Shown in pieces: positions 19,123-27,171 of a DNA stretch of 64,000 nt; positions within the stretch are counted from its first letter, which is position 1; each line of letters begins with the position of its first letter. The notes under the pieces were generated by a model, which saw only the letters and a list, made by a program, of their open reading frames with translations, was not told where the DNA came from and did not search any database. The position numbers were made by a program, and so were the translations under genes. The DNA is from Candidatus Aenigmatarchaeota archaeon (GTDB lineage Archaea; Aenigmatarchaeota; Aenigmatarchaeia; QMZP01; QMZT01): positions 173,383-237,382 of the forward strand of contig JAFGCI010000002.1 in the NCBI GenBank assembly GCA_016932735.1, in the 5' to 3' direction.

Positions 19123-20385
19123 CTACTTGTAATTGGATTCGGATGCATATTCACTTTTATGGATGTACTCGCTTTTTGTTCTGTAGAAATCCTCGAACAC
19201 TTCAATTGTTTTCCTTTCAATGTATTTCTCTTCTTTATCGTCTATTTCTTCCTTCCTCTCGATTTCCAGTTCTATTGGTGTTTCTTCTTCGACGGTCTCG
19301 GGAGACTGAATTTTCGTGCTTGTCACGAATCTCCATATTTCTTTACCATTGTCGCCATCTAATGCATAGACATGACAGTCCCATGAACCGAAAATGACCA
19401 TGTTTTTATAAAGAGAAGCCCCGCACCAAACTGGACCGTCTGTACGGAACTGCCATATTTCCTTCATGGAATCCTTATCGACCGCATAGAAATTTCCTCT
19501 GGATGAACCAAAATAAATTTTATTTTTATAGACAAAACGGGAGACATCTCCGGATTCTTTTTCTATCGTAAATCTGTTCACCTCTTTATGGGAATTGATA
19601 TCTATCGCGTGGATAGTTCCGTGTTTTGGGTCATTTGTAGCTATGAAAAGCGTTTTCTCATGAAGGAATGGGACTTCCGTTGCTCCGTGACTCATGCGAA
19701 ACCTCCAGAGCTCGCTACCGCTTTTCGAATCAGCCGCATAAACAAATCCGTCATAGGAGTGAAAATATATTACGCCGTCTTTTATTGGAAAACTGTGATT
19801 TAACGTGTTCAATATCGCTCCTCCTGTTTTGAACCTCCATATTTCTTCACCGTTATCGGCGTCAATTGCATAAAGATATCCATCGTGACTTCCTATGTAG
19901 CAAATCCCTCCGTTCACGACGGGACTTGACATTATTATACGACTCGTCTTGAATCTCCAGACTTCCTTTCCTTTCATATCGAGGCAATAAACATAGTTAT
20001 CCAGGGAACCGAAACAAATCCTGTCTTCATGAACACATGCAGAAGCGGATATCTTGTCTCCTGTTTTGAATTTCCAGATTAGTTTCCCTGCATCTTTATC
20101 AAGCGCATAAAGATGCCCGTCATAATTTCCTATGAAGAGCATATTTCCCGCAAAAACTGCTGAACCGTTGGAAAAACTCCCATCACCCTTAAACTTCCAT
20201 TTTGCTTTTCCGGTCTCAGCATCAATGCAATAGAAATAGTTGTCATCGGAACCTATGTATATTCTGCCACCGGAGATGGAGGGTGTACTTGCTATGCTTC
20301 CTCCGAATCCATGAATCCATACAATACTGTGGAGTTTTTTGGGGTTCTTTCTGATGTCCATTGTAACAACATTATCAAAATCCAT
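19123..20385 (-). CDS. PQQ-like beta-propeller repeat protein (paralog of 16912..18192), C-terminal SEY repeats
   Basis: Same blade repeats; tail KSEYIHKSEYASESNYK. Confidence 0.87.
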   Translation of the reverse strand: MDFDNVVTMDIRKNPKKLHSIVWIHGFGGSIASTPSISGGRIYIGSDDNYFYCIDAETGKAKWKFKGDGSFSNGSAVFAGNMLFIGNYDGHLYALDKDAGKLIWKFKTGDKISASACVHEDRICFGSLDNYVYCLDMKGKEVWRFKTSRIIMSSPVVNGGICYIGSHDGYLYAIDADNGEEIWRFKTGGAILNTLNHSFPIKDGVIYFHSYDGFVYAADSKSGSELWRFRMSHGATEVPFLHEKTLFIATNDPKHGTIHAIDINSHKEVNRFTIEKESGDVSRFVYKNKIYFGSSRGNFYAVDKDSMKEIWQFRTDGPVWCGASLYKNMVIFGSWDCHVYALDGDNGKEIWRFVTSTKIQSPETVEEETPIELEIERKEEIDDKEEKYIERKTIEVFEDFYRTKSEYIHKSEYASESNYK

Positions 20386-20406
20386 TATTTAGAATTCGAT
20401 AAAAGA

Positions 20407-20679
20407 TTAAAATTGTTTGATTATTCTTTCAATTTCGTCCAGACTTCCTTTAATTAGTATTATTTTATCCTTTGATTTCAAACCTCTTACTATCTCTATA
20501 TCGGTTTTGAATAATTTTCTCATTCCTTTTATGATTTCTTTATTTGCCTTTCCTTCAACGGGAGAGGACGAAACTTCTATTAAAAATTTTTCTTTATCCT
20601 TTTTTATGGAAAAGGAATTACAGTTGGTTTTAATTCTAGCTTCAATCAAGATTCCGTCAAGTGTTTTTTGGTAAGTCAT
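20407..20679 (-). CDS. DUF167 (YggU-like) protein
   Basis: IKTNCNSFSI...EVSSSPVEGKANKEIIKGMRKLF...GLKSKDKIILIKG. Confidence 0.85.
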   Translation of the reverse strand: MTYQKTLDGILIEARIKTNCNSFSIKKDKEKFLIEVSSSPVEGKANKEIIKGMRKLFKTDIEIVRGLKSKDKIILIKGSLDEIERIIKQF

Positions 20680-20701
20680 AAAAAGAAAAAGTTTTCAGGA
20701 T

Positions 20702-21904
20702 TTATAACAGTTCCTTTGCGAGTCTTATCATGCCGGGCTTTTTCATCATTATCGTTGCGAGCTTCTTTAATGCGGAGCCTCTTGTGAATTCGACAAGGTC
20801 ATCTCCGGATAGCTCTTCTGCCAAGAAGTTCAGCTCCTCGTCCTTTAATTTCTCCGCGACCTTTCTTAACTTTTCGACATTCTTCATCTTGCTTCCGCGA
20901 AGGTCCCACCACATCTTGTTGTACTTGGAAAGATATTTTGCTGAGATGTCCTTATTGAGGAGAGCGTCCACCACTACTTCTCCCGCAAGCTTTCCTCCGA
21001 TATATGCTTCAGCAATCCCGCCTCCATGTATCGGATTCGTATGGTGCGCTGCATCACCGGCGACTATCAGATTGTCTGCGACCATGTTCTCAAGAAGCCC
21101 GCCAACCGGGACTCCTCCTGTATTATACTCTATAATCGAGCCGTCCTTGAGTTCAGGCCTCGATTCTATGAATCTCATAAGATAATCCATCGCGCACATG
21201 CTTTCCTTTCCGTAAGGGTGCCTTATACCTATTCCAACATTTGCGACATCATCTCCTTTCGGGAAAATCCAGATGTAACCTCCGGGTGCGATATCATTTC
21301 CAAAATATAATTCAATTCTGTCGGGGTCAATCTTTATATTAGACATCTCGAGCTGGGCGCCCTGTGCAATGTCGTTCAATTTCATTGTTGTGTTGAGGCC
21401 CATAATCCTCGCTATCTTTGTCTCGACGCCGTCGCATGCTATAATCATCTTTGCTCTTGTTTTGTATGGAGTGCCAGCATAATTTATTGAGACGTCGACT
21501 TTGCCGTCATCTGCTCTGACGAGACCGGTCACTTCAGCTTTCGCTACAATCCTCGCACCAACCTTTGAAGCCTGGTATGCAAGTTCCTTGTCGAAGACCT
21601 TCCTTTCAATGACCCATCCCTCGGGTCCGTCATAATTAATCCTGACAAACCTTCCGTTTGGCGCGTAACATGTAGCGCCGATGATTTCCCTTGTCACCCA
21701 CTTGGAATTGAATTCCACTCCCATCCTTCCCAGGGAGTTCTTTCCAAGGCCTTCGCCGCACCTTTTAGGGGAGCCTATCTCCTGCCTTTTTTCAAGGACA
21801 AGAACGGATAAATCGTGTTCAGCACATATCTTTCCCGCAGCGGTTCCTGCAGGGCCTGCGCCCACGACGACGACGTCATATTCAGCATCAAACATAAGAA
21901 TCAC
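20702..21904 (-). CDS. Geranylgeranyl reductase family FAD-dependent oxidoreductase (archaeal lipid biosynthesis)
   Basis: YDVVVVGAGPAGTAAGKICAEHDLSVLVLEKRQEIGSPKRCGEGL; GDAAHHTNPIHGGGI. Confidence 0.93.
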   Translation of the reverse strand: MILMFDAEYDVVVVGAGPAGTAAGKICAEHDLSVLVLEKRQEIGSPKRCGEGLGKNSLGRMGVEFNSKWVTREIIGATCYAPNGRFVRINYDGPEGWVIERKVFDKELAYQASKVGARIVAKAEVTGLVRADDGKVDVSINYAGTPYKTRAKMIIACDGVETKIARIMGLNTTMKLNDIAQGAQLEMSNIKIDPDRIELYFGNDIAPGGYIWIFPKGDDVANVGIGIRHPYGKESMCAMDYLMRFIESRPELKDGSIIEYNTGGVPVGGLLENMVADNLIVAGDAAHHTNPIHGGGIAEAYIGGKLAGEVVVDALLNKDISAKYLSKYNKMWWDLRGSKMKNVEKLRKVAEKLKDEELNFLAEELSGDDLVEFTRGSALKKLATIMMKKPGMIRLAKELL

Positions 21905-21907
21905 AAT

Positions 21908-22108
21908 CTATTTTTCGTCTTTTTTAAGCGATAAAGCATGCACGGGGCAGAACTTTACACAGGTGCTACAATTTATGCATTTCTTGTCACATTCAATCCC
22001 GTGCTCGGTAAGCGTCAGGGCACTTACCGGACATACGGATACACATCCACCGCATCTTGCGCATTTATCCCTGTTTACAGTAATCATAAATCCACCAGTA
22101 GTTATCAT
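21908..22108 (-). CDS. 2x[4Fe-4S] ferredoxin-like protein
   Basis: CARCGGCVSVCPVSAL...CINCSTCVKFCPVHAL. Confidence 0.92.
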   Translation of the reverse strand: MITTGGFMITVNRDKCARCGGCVSVCPVSALTLTEHGIECDKKCINCSTCVKFCPVHALSLKKDEK

Positions 22109-22153
22109 TAGTAGTATGAACTTTTAATTGTTATTAAAAGTTATAAAAAGGTT

Positions 22154-22465
22154 TTATTTCTTCTTTCCCTTTCTGCTGAAGGCATAGTGTATTATCTTCC
22201 ATCCTCCCCTTATGAGGAAATATATGAAATACAGAGCGATAGCGGTGATTACAAACCATAATACAGAGTCTATTGTCACCGGAATATTCATATTAAAAAT
22301 ATAATTCGCAACGAAAGGGAATATGGCGGCTATGACCGCTATTATTATAGTTTTTACAATAATCTTGAAGACTTTGAACGCGAGAATAATGAATATCACA
22401 AATATTATAAGGACTAGAAGAAGGCTTCCTCCGCTACCGAACAAACCTCCCATTTGGTCAAGCAT
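22154..22465 (-). CDS. Membrane protein of unknown function
   Basis: 103-aa hydrophobic ORF with basic tail. Confidence 0.55.
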   Translation of the reverse strand: MLDQMGGLFGSGGSLLLVLIIFVIFIILAFKVFKIIVKTIIIAVIAAIFPFVANYIFNMNIPVTIDSVLWFVITAIALYFIYFLIRGGWKIIHYAFSRKGKKK

Positions 22466-22495
22466 ATTTATTATTTGGACCGCCCTAATTTAAGC

Positions 22496-22741
22496 ATGAG
22501 TAAGGACTATGAAAATGAATTAGCAGAGCAGACAAAAATCTGGTCAGATAAGATAAAGACGGAGATGCAGGGAATAAAGCTCCTTAACAGGGATAAGAGA
22601 ACATTCCTCGAGAATGTCCAGGCATATATACAGGACTCCGAATACTTCGTTGAGCAGGGCGACCTTGTCCGTGCGTTCGAAGCCATAATATGGGCATGGA
22701 GCTGGCTGGAAATCGGAAAGGAAGAAAAAATTCTGGGCTAA
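22496..22741 (+). CDS. DUF357 family protein
   Basis: KIWSDKI...AYIQDSEYFVEQGDLVRAFEAIIWAWSWLEIG; start at MSKDYE. Confidence 0.83.
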   Translation: MSKDYENELAEQTKIWSDKIKTEMQGIKLLNRDKRTFLENVQAYIQDSEYFVEQGDLVRAFEAIIWAWSWLEIGKEEKILG

Positions 22742-22854
22742 CCAAGTACAACAGCCGCATAGAAAAGCATAACAACTAGTACTATCGATCCCATCATAAG
22801 GCCTGACGTGAGGGAGAGTCTTATTATCTCCTCTTTTCTTTTCAGTGTGTGCAT
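22738..22854 (-). CDS. 38-aa single-TM small protein
   Basis: Translated by eye: MHTLKRKEEIIRLSLTSGLMMGSIVLVVMLFYAAVVLG; convergent 4-nt overlap with the DUF357 gene; not in the ORF track. Confidence 0.5.
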   Translation of the reverse strand: MHTLKRKEEIIRLSLTSGLMMGSIVLVVMLFYAAVVLG

Positions 22855-22907
22855 ATACGTGGATTAATTGGCGGATTACCCTTATATACTAACGCTGTTC
22901 CAGCGTT

Positions 22908-23687
22908 TCACAGGCCTGCCGATTCAAGCGCATTGGAACATATGCATTTTCTTTCGAACGGTATCCTTATTATGACATCCTTTATTATCTTTTCGGTCTT
23001 CTCGGAATTCTGTTTCATGACTTTGACGACTTCCTGCGCATCCACAGGCTTGTCAGCCCACACGTCATAGTCTGTTATCGTTGCAATCAGGCCGAAACAT
23101 ATCTCTTTCTCTCTGGAAAGTATCGCTTCAGGAATCGCTGTCATTCCTATTATATCGCCATATTTCCTGAACATTTCCGATTCTGCACGCGTCGAGAATC
23201 TCGGGCCGGCAACTCTGATATATGTTCCTTTATCATGGTATGCTATACCTAGTGACTCGGCGCTCTTCATAAATAGGTAATTTATGTCAGGACAAAGGGG
23301 GTCTGCAAGAGAGACGTGCCTGACTTCCGGACCATCATAAAATGTAATTACATCCTTTCCCATGTCGATGAACTGGTTCACAAAAACTATGTCTCCGGGC
23401 TTATATTCTTCCTTGAGAGAGCCGACTGCGGCGGTGGCTATTATTCTTTTAACCCCCAATTTATGAAGAGCCCAGATATTAGCGCGAAAGTTTATCATGT
23501 GCGGCGGTATCGTATGCTCCTTTCCATGTCTTGGCAGAAGTGCTATCTTCTTCCCGCCGTAATTGCCTATCTTTATTTTGTCGGAAGGCTTGCCGTAAGG
23601 AGTGTCCATATAAACCGTCTCCAGCTCCTCTATGAAATCGTAACCATAAACTCCCGTTCCGCCAATAATTCCTATCTCGGCTTTCAT
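22908..23687 (-). CDS. S-methyl-5'-thioadenosine/inosine phosphorylase family
   Basis: IGIIGGTGVYG, LPRHGKEHTIPPHMINFRANIWAL, GDIIGMTAIPEAILSREKEICFG. Confidence 0.94.
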   Translation of the reverse strand: MKAEIGIIGGTGVYGYDFIEELETVYMDTPYGKPSDKIKIGNYGGKKIALLPRHGKEHTIPPHMINFRANIWALHKLGVKRIIATAAVGSLKEEYKPGDIVFVNQFIDMGKDVITFYDGPEVRHVSLADPLCPDINYLFMKSAESLGIAYHDKGTYIRVAGPRFSTRAESEMFRKYGDIIGMTAIPEAILSREKEICFGLIATITDYDVWADKPVDAQEVVKVMKQNSEKTEKIIKDVIIRIPFERKCICSNALESAGL

Positions 23688-23763
23688 AAAAACACCTCAT
23701 TTATATAACAACTCTTTAATAATACATTATTCTAAAATCTTTTAAAAGATACAAGGCGACAGG

Positions 23764-24798
23764 ATGGCAAAAACAGAGAATCTCCTTATACTTAATGTAG
23801 ACAGGGACAATGACCTGGGAGAGAAGGCTAAGGTGAAAGGTCCTCTCATAGGAAGGCATAAGCTGTTGGATGCAGCCTTAGCTCTTGGAGTCGCCGATCC
23901 GGAGGACAGCGACTGCAATGCAATATTCCAGACAGTCAAGATTGCGGATGATTTGAAGAGCAAATACACCACGGAATCCGCAATAATAACCGGCTCTCGG
24001 AATGTTGGTATAGAGAGCGATAGGGAAATACAAAAACAGCTCACATCAATATTAAAAAATTATAAGGCTGACTATGTGGTTCTTGTGGTCGATGGCAGCG
24101 AGGATGAGTCTGTGATCCCTATAATACAGTCTAAGGTTCCTATACTTTCTGTTAAGACCGTCATAGTCAAGCAGTCCCACAATCTCGAATCCAGTTACTT
24201 CAAGATAAGGGAATTCCTGAGCAATACTATGGAAGACCCGAAGATGTCAAAGATAATATTCGGTCTTCCGGCTGCGGCCCTTATATTGTATGCACTGTTC
24301 GATTACAATGGATGGAGATTAATATTGGGTCTTCTGGGCACGTATTTTTTCATCAAGGGCTTCAAGCTTGAGGATATTGTACTGAATGCTTTTGATGAGT
24401 TCCGGGAATCCCTTTTCAGAAGAAAGATATCCTTCTTCACTTATGTCGTGGCCTTCCTCATCTTCGGGCTGGCGGCTTACCGCGGATATACAGAAATGAA
24501 TAACTGGATTAATGTGGGCCTTTTTGAAGGTGTCGGCGCTTTCCTTGCGGCTTCCGTCTATGTAATATGGCTCGGAGTTTCGATAGCGACCATAGGAAGA
24601 ATTCTCGGCAACAGAAAGCATAAAAGAAGCGGCCTCGTCTATATTCCAATGTTCACATTTGCGGTCGCTTTCGTCATACATAGTGCAAGTTCCATGCTAA
24701 TGAAGCTCACATTTCCTTTTTATGATTTCATGCTCGCAATAATAGCGGGATTTGTAATAGCCATGCTAGCGTTGGTAATAGAGAAAAAGTGGAAATAG
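23764..24798 (+). CDS. DUF373 family membrane protein
   Basis: LLILNVDRDNDLGEKAKVKGPLIGR...ALGVADPEDSDCNAIF plus several TM segments. Confidence 0.9.
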   Translation: MAKTENLLILNVDRDNDLGEKAKVKGPLIGRHKLLDAALALGVADPEDSDCNAIFQTVKIADDLKSKYTTESAIITGSRNVGIESDREIQKQLTSILKNYKADYVVLVVDGSEDESVIPIIQSKVPILSVKTVIVKQSHNLESSYFKIREFLSNTMEDPKMSKIIFGLPAAALILYALFDYNGWRLILGLLGTYFFIKGFKLEDIVLNAFDEFRESLFRRKISFFTYVVAFLIFGLAAYRGYTEMNNWINVGLFEGVGAFLAASVYVIWLGVSIATIGRILGNRKHKRSGLVYIPMFTFAVAFVIHSASSMLMKLTFPFYDFMLAIIAGFVIAMLALVIEKKWK

Positions 24799-24831
24799 TT
24801 TCTTATATTATTTGGCAACAAAAAAAATCTT

Positions 24832-25386
24832 ATGGAGAATTTTAGGATATTTCTTGACACAGAGACAACGGGGCTAAGCCCTCATAAGCACCAGATTCTT
24901 ATAATTGGCATTGTTATTACAGACAATAAACTAAATCCTGTATTTGAAAAAGAATATCTTATCAGAAAAGAGTTATGGAGCGATGTTAATCCGGTGGCTT
25001 TAAGGATAAACAAAATAAATCTGACAACTCATAACATAAGGGCTTCATCTGAAAAGACTGTTTGCAAAAGAATAACAAGGGATATCAGGAAACATACAGG
25101 CTCTGCGACACAAAATAAAGTGATAGGCCATAATCTCGGGTTTGACATGAACTTTCTTGGTGCAATGTTTGAACGCCATGAAATAGATTTTCCATTCTCA
25201 TACGAGTTTGAGGATACAATGTATATGGCGAAAGGTCTTATCGCTTCAGGTAATCTATGCACTCCAAATGCAAAACTAGGAACACTTTGTAAACATTTTG
25301 ATTATAAGACAGGTTTTCATAATGCCCTAAATGATACAAAAGCAACAGTACATCTATACGAAAAATTAAATAAAATCAAATCCTAG
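24832..25386 (+). CDS. DnaQ/PolC-epsilon-like 3'-5' exonuclease
   Basis: FRIFLDTETTGLSP, VIGHNLGFDMNFL, FHNALNDTKATVHL (DEDDh motifs). Confidence 0.88.
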   Translation: MENFRIFLDTETTGLSPHKHQILIIGIVITDNKLNPVFEKEYLIRKELWSDVNPVALRINKINLTTHNIRASSEKTVCKRITRDIRKHTGSATQNKVIGHNLGFDMNFLGAMFERHEIDFPFSYEFEDTMYMAKGLIASGNLCTPNAKLGTLCKHFDYKTGFHNALNDTKATVHLYEKLNKIKS

Positions 25387-25759
25387 AATTAATTTCTTTT
25401 GCAATTGATTCCATATTAGATTCATCTTGTTGTTTTTCGGTTTCACTGAGATTCTTAGACTCTAATCTTTTATCACCAATAAATCTTACGTAGGATCCGT
25501 CCGGTTTCACAATATAGAAAACATTTCCATTTCTTATTGTTCTTAATTTAGAGCCGAATGTATGAAGAGTTGCTCTATGACCATCAGGAAATTCAACTCC
25601 GTAAACAGTCTGTGAATTAGCGAATATTTCATTTTCCGGTTTAAAGTTAGATGCCTGTATATTATTCCAAAGAGAATTAAGATTATCTCCGGCATAAGAT
25701 AATAAAGGAATAGCAGCTATCAAATAAGTGAGTGCCGTTTTTTTCATATCAATCAACAT
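25376..25759 (-). CDS. Secreted hypothetical protein
   Basis: Signal-peptide-like N-terminus MKKTALTYLIAAIPLLSYA. Confidence 0.5.
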   Translation of the reverse strand: MLIDMKKTALTYLIAAIPLLSYAGDNLNSLWNNIQASNFKPENEIFANSQTVYGVEFPDGHRATLHTFGSKLRTIRNGNVFYIVKPDGSYVRFIGDKRLESKNLSETEKQQDESNMESIAKEINSRI

Positions 25760-25832
25760 GAGATTATTTGATAAAAGACTTAAAAATTGGTATTATGCCA
25801 AGGGTGAAAATAAAAAAGCGCCTCGGCCGGGA

Positions 25833-25976
25833 TTTCCAATTGGAACAGTTTGCTCAAGGGCAAACAGGAACACAAATCATCTGATCTTGACAAGCTGTTT
25901 ACTCGCGTTGTCAAGACATTGCACTTTAGTGCACATGATTTCTTGTTTCCCACATTTTATGCGTGGGTTTCCAATA
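25833..25976 (-). other. tRNA-Asp intron 2 (~144 nt, T-loop; exact ends ambiguous by a few nt)
   Basis: Flanked by ATTGGAA/TTCCAAT pairing; internal hairpins TCTTGACAA/TTGTCAAGA, GTTTGC/GCAAAC, CCCAC/GTGGG. Confidence 0.7.
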
Positions 25977-26008
25977 TTTGAACCCGGGTCCAGAGAGTGA
26001 CAGTCTCT

Positions 26009-26044
26009 GATGACTAGTCCTCAAGACGCACAAAATGTGCGTCA
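26009..26044 (-). other. tRNA-Asp intron 1 (~36 nt, between D-arm and anticodon arm; exact ends ambiguous by a few nt)
   Basis: TGAC...GTCA closing 4-bp helix at the ends and internal GACGCACA/TGTGCGTC hairpin, BHB-like. Confidence 0.65.
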
Positions 26045-26121
26045 AGTGTTAGACCACTACACTACCGAAGCATTAATAGCTAATATATTAATGGCATATA
26101 AATAAAAACGTATAGAAATAT

Positions 26122-26231
26122 ATGGCGGCGTTCTACCCTTCCCCTGGAAAGAGTACAAAGTAGACCGCGGGAAAGCTTAACTTCTGTGTTCGAAATGGGA
26201 ACAGGTGTTCCTTTCCGCTTTGGCCGCCTAG
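26122..26231 (-). rRNA. 5S ribosomal RNA
   Basis: GGCGGCCAAAGCGGAAAGGAACACCTGTTCCCATTTCGAACACAGAAGTTAAGC...AACGCCGCC; terminal helix pairs. Confidence 0.94.
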
Positions 26232-26399
26232 ATTGTATATATGGAGCGTTTATTTTATAAACTTATGCTTCATTTTCATATCGTCAAAAGTCGAATTATA
26301 AATCGTTTTTTTGATTTAAAGGAAATTAAAAATCCAAAAAAACGTCAGATGACAAAAAAATGAAGAAAAATATTTATATGCATTGTTTCTTAATTTATA

Positions 26400-26690
26400 A
26401 TTGATAGTATGACATCCGGGCCCATCGGCTGGAATATGAAGCATGATATGACGCTCAGATGCATCTATTCGGTATTCTCTGTATGTTGCATCCTTGCATA
26501 ATCGGGGATGATTCTTTTTTCGTTCTTTTTTCCGCGGATGACCCGAATACCGACGCGCTAGAAGGGTCAAAAGGTAGAGGATTGCGGGGACATCAAGGAC
26601 TAAGTTCCGGGAATGTGCTCCTTAGAAGATTTTTGCGTCCCTCTGATGTTTCCCCCGCGATCCAGCTTATAGAAGTATTCCAATTATTAG
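26400..26690 (+). ncRNA. Structured RNA A of unknown family (paralog of RNA B)
   Basis: TATA-like AATATTTATATG ~25 nt upstream; 33-nt block AGGTAGAGGATTGCGGGGACATCAAGGACTAAG identical to RNA B; closes with CTGATGTTTCCCCCGCGATC; distal TTTTTT; ends approximate. Confidence 0.65.
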
Positions 26691-26796
26691 CTATTTTTTC
26701 ATAATATTCTTAATAATATAAATAAATTTAATTTTTTTGTATAATAAAATTAGCGTAATATAGTAATGTTTATAAATATTGGCTGCAATAAATTAA

Positions 26797-27068
26797 TTGA
26801 TGGGTATGAAAATTCTTGGAATACCACTAATGGAAGTGTGGAGTGGCTCTGAGTCGGTTTATTCCCATCAGAAAAAGGAGTTCACCTGTATACATGCATC
26901 TTAGGAGGTGAATAACCCATAGTTCGAGAAAAGGAGGTAGAGGATTGCGGGGACATCAAGGACTAAGCCTAAATCTCTGCTACTTCGGGCAGAACCCGAA
27001 GAGAGAGGGTAAAGAGCGTAATCTTTGAAAATTTTGAGTCCCGCTGATGTTTCCCCGCGATCATCATA
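26797..27068 (+). ncRNA. Structured RNA B of unknown family (paralog of RNA A)
   Basis: TATA-like GTTTATAAATATT at ~26768 upstream; shared 33-nt block at 26935..26967 and 3' strand at 27038..27062; hairpins TTCACCT/AGGTGAA, CTTCGGG/CCCGAAG; ends approximate. Confidence 0.68.
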
Positions 27069-27171
27069 AAGCCGATAAGAAGCTATTTATTCCCTTACAT
27101 TTATAAATATTTGCATAATTTCTGGTATCTTTATATCAATTAATATAAAAACAATCTCACATTAGTTGTTT

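Larger units (their letters stand above)
25819..26071 (-). tRNA. tRNA-Asp(GTC) interrupted by two introns
   Basis: Manual fold: acceptor GCTTCGG/CCGAGGC + G73; D-arm GTGTAGTGGTCTAACAC; anticodon arm AGAGA-CTGTCAC-TCTCT (anticodon 25999..26001); T-arm CCGGG-TTCAAAT-CCCGG after removing a ~144-nt insert; spliced length 73 nt; no encoded CCA; poly-T follows. Confidence 0.82.

Noticed and set aside
25728-26000. 90-aa plus-strand ORF
   Set aside because: Antisense to the interrupted tRNA-Asp and its intron; no protein features
26302-26344. Inverted repeat CGTTTTTTTGATTT / AAATCCAAAAAAACG between 5S rRNA and RNA A
   Set aside because: Low-complexity A/T arms in a divergent intergenic region; not enough to claim a function
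26316-26704. ORFs 26316..26570 (-) and 26459..26704 (+)
   Set aside because: Overlap structured RNA A and its promoter; no codon or motif support
26400-27068. Interpretation of RNAs A/B as RNase P RNA
   Set aside because: Could not find the CR-I (GAGGAAAGUCC) or CR-V (ACAGAA..GG..UA) cores or P4 pairing; not formally excluded without a covariance search
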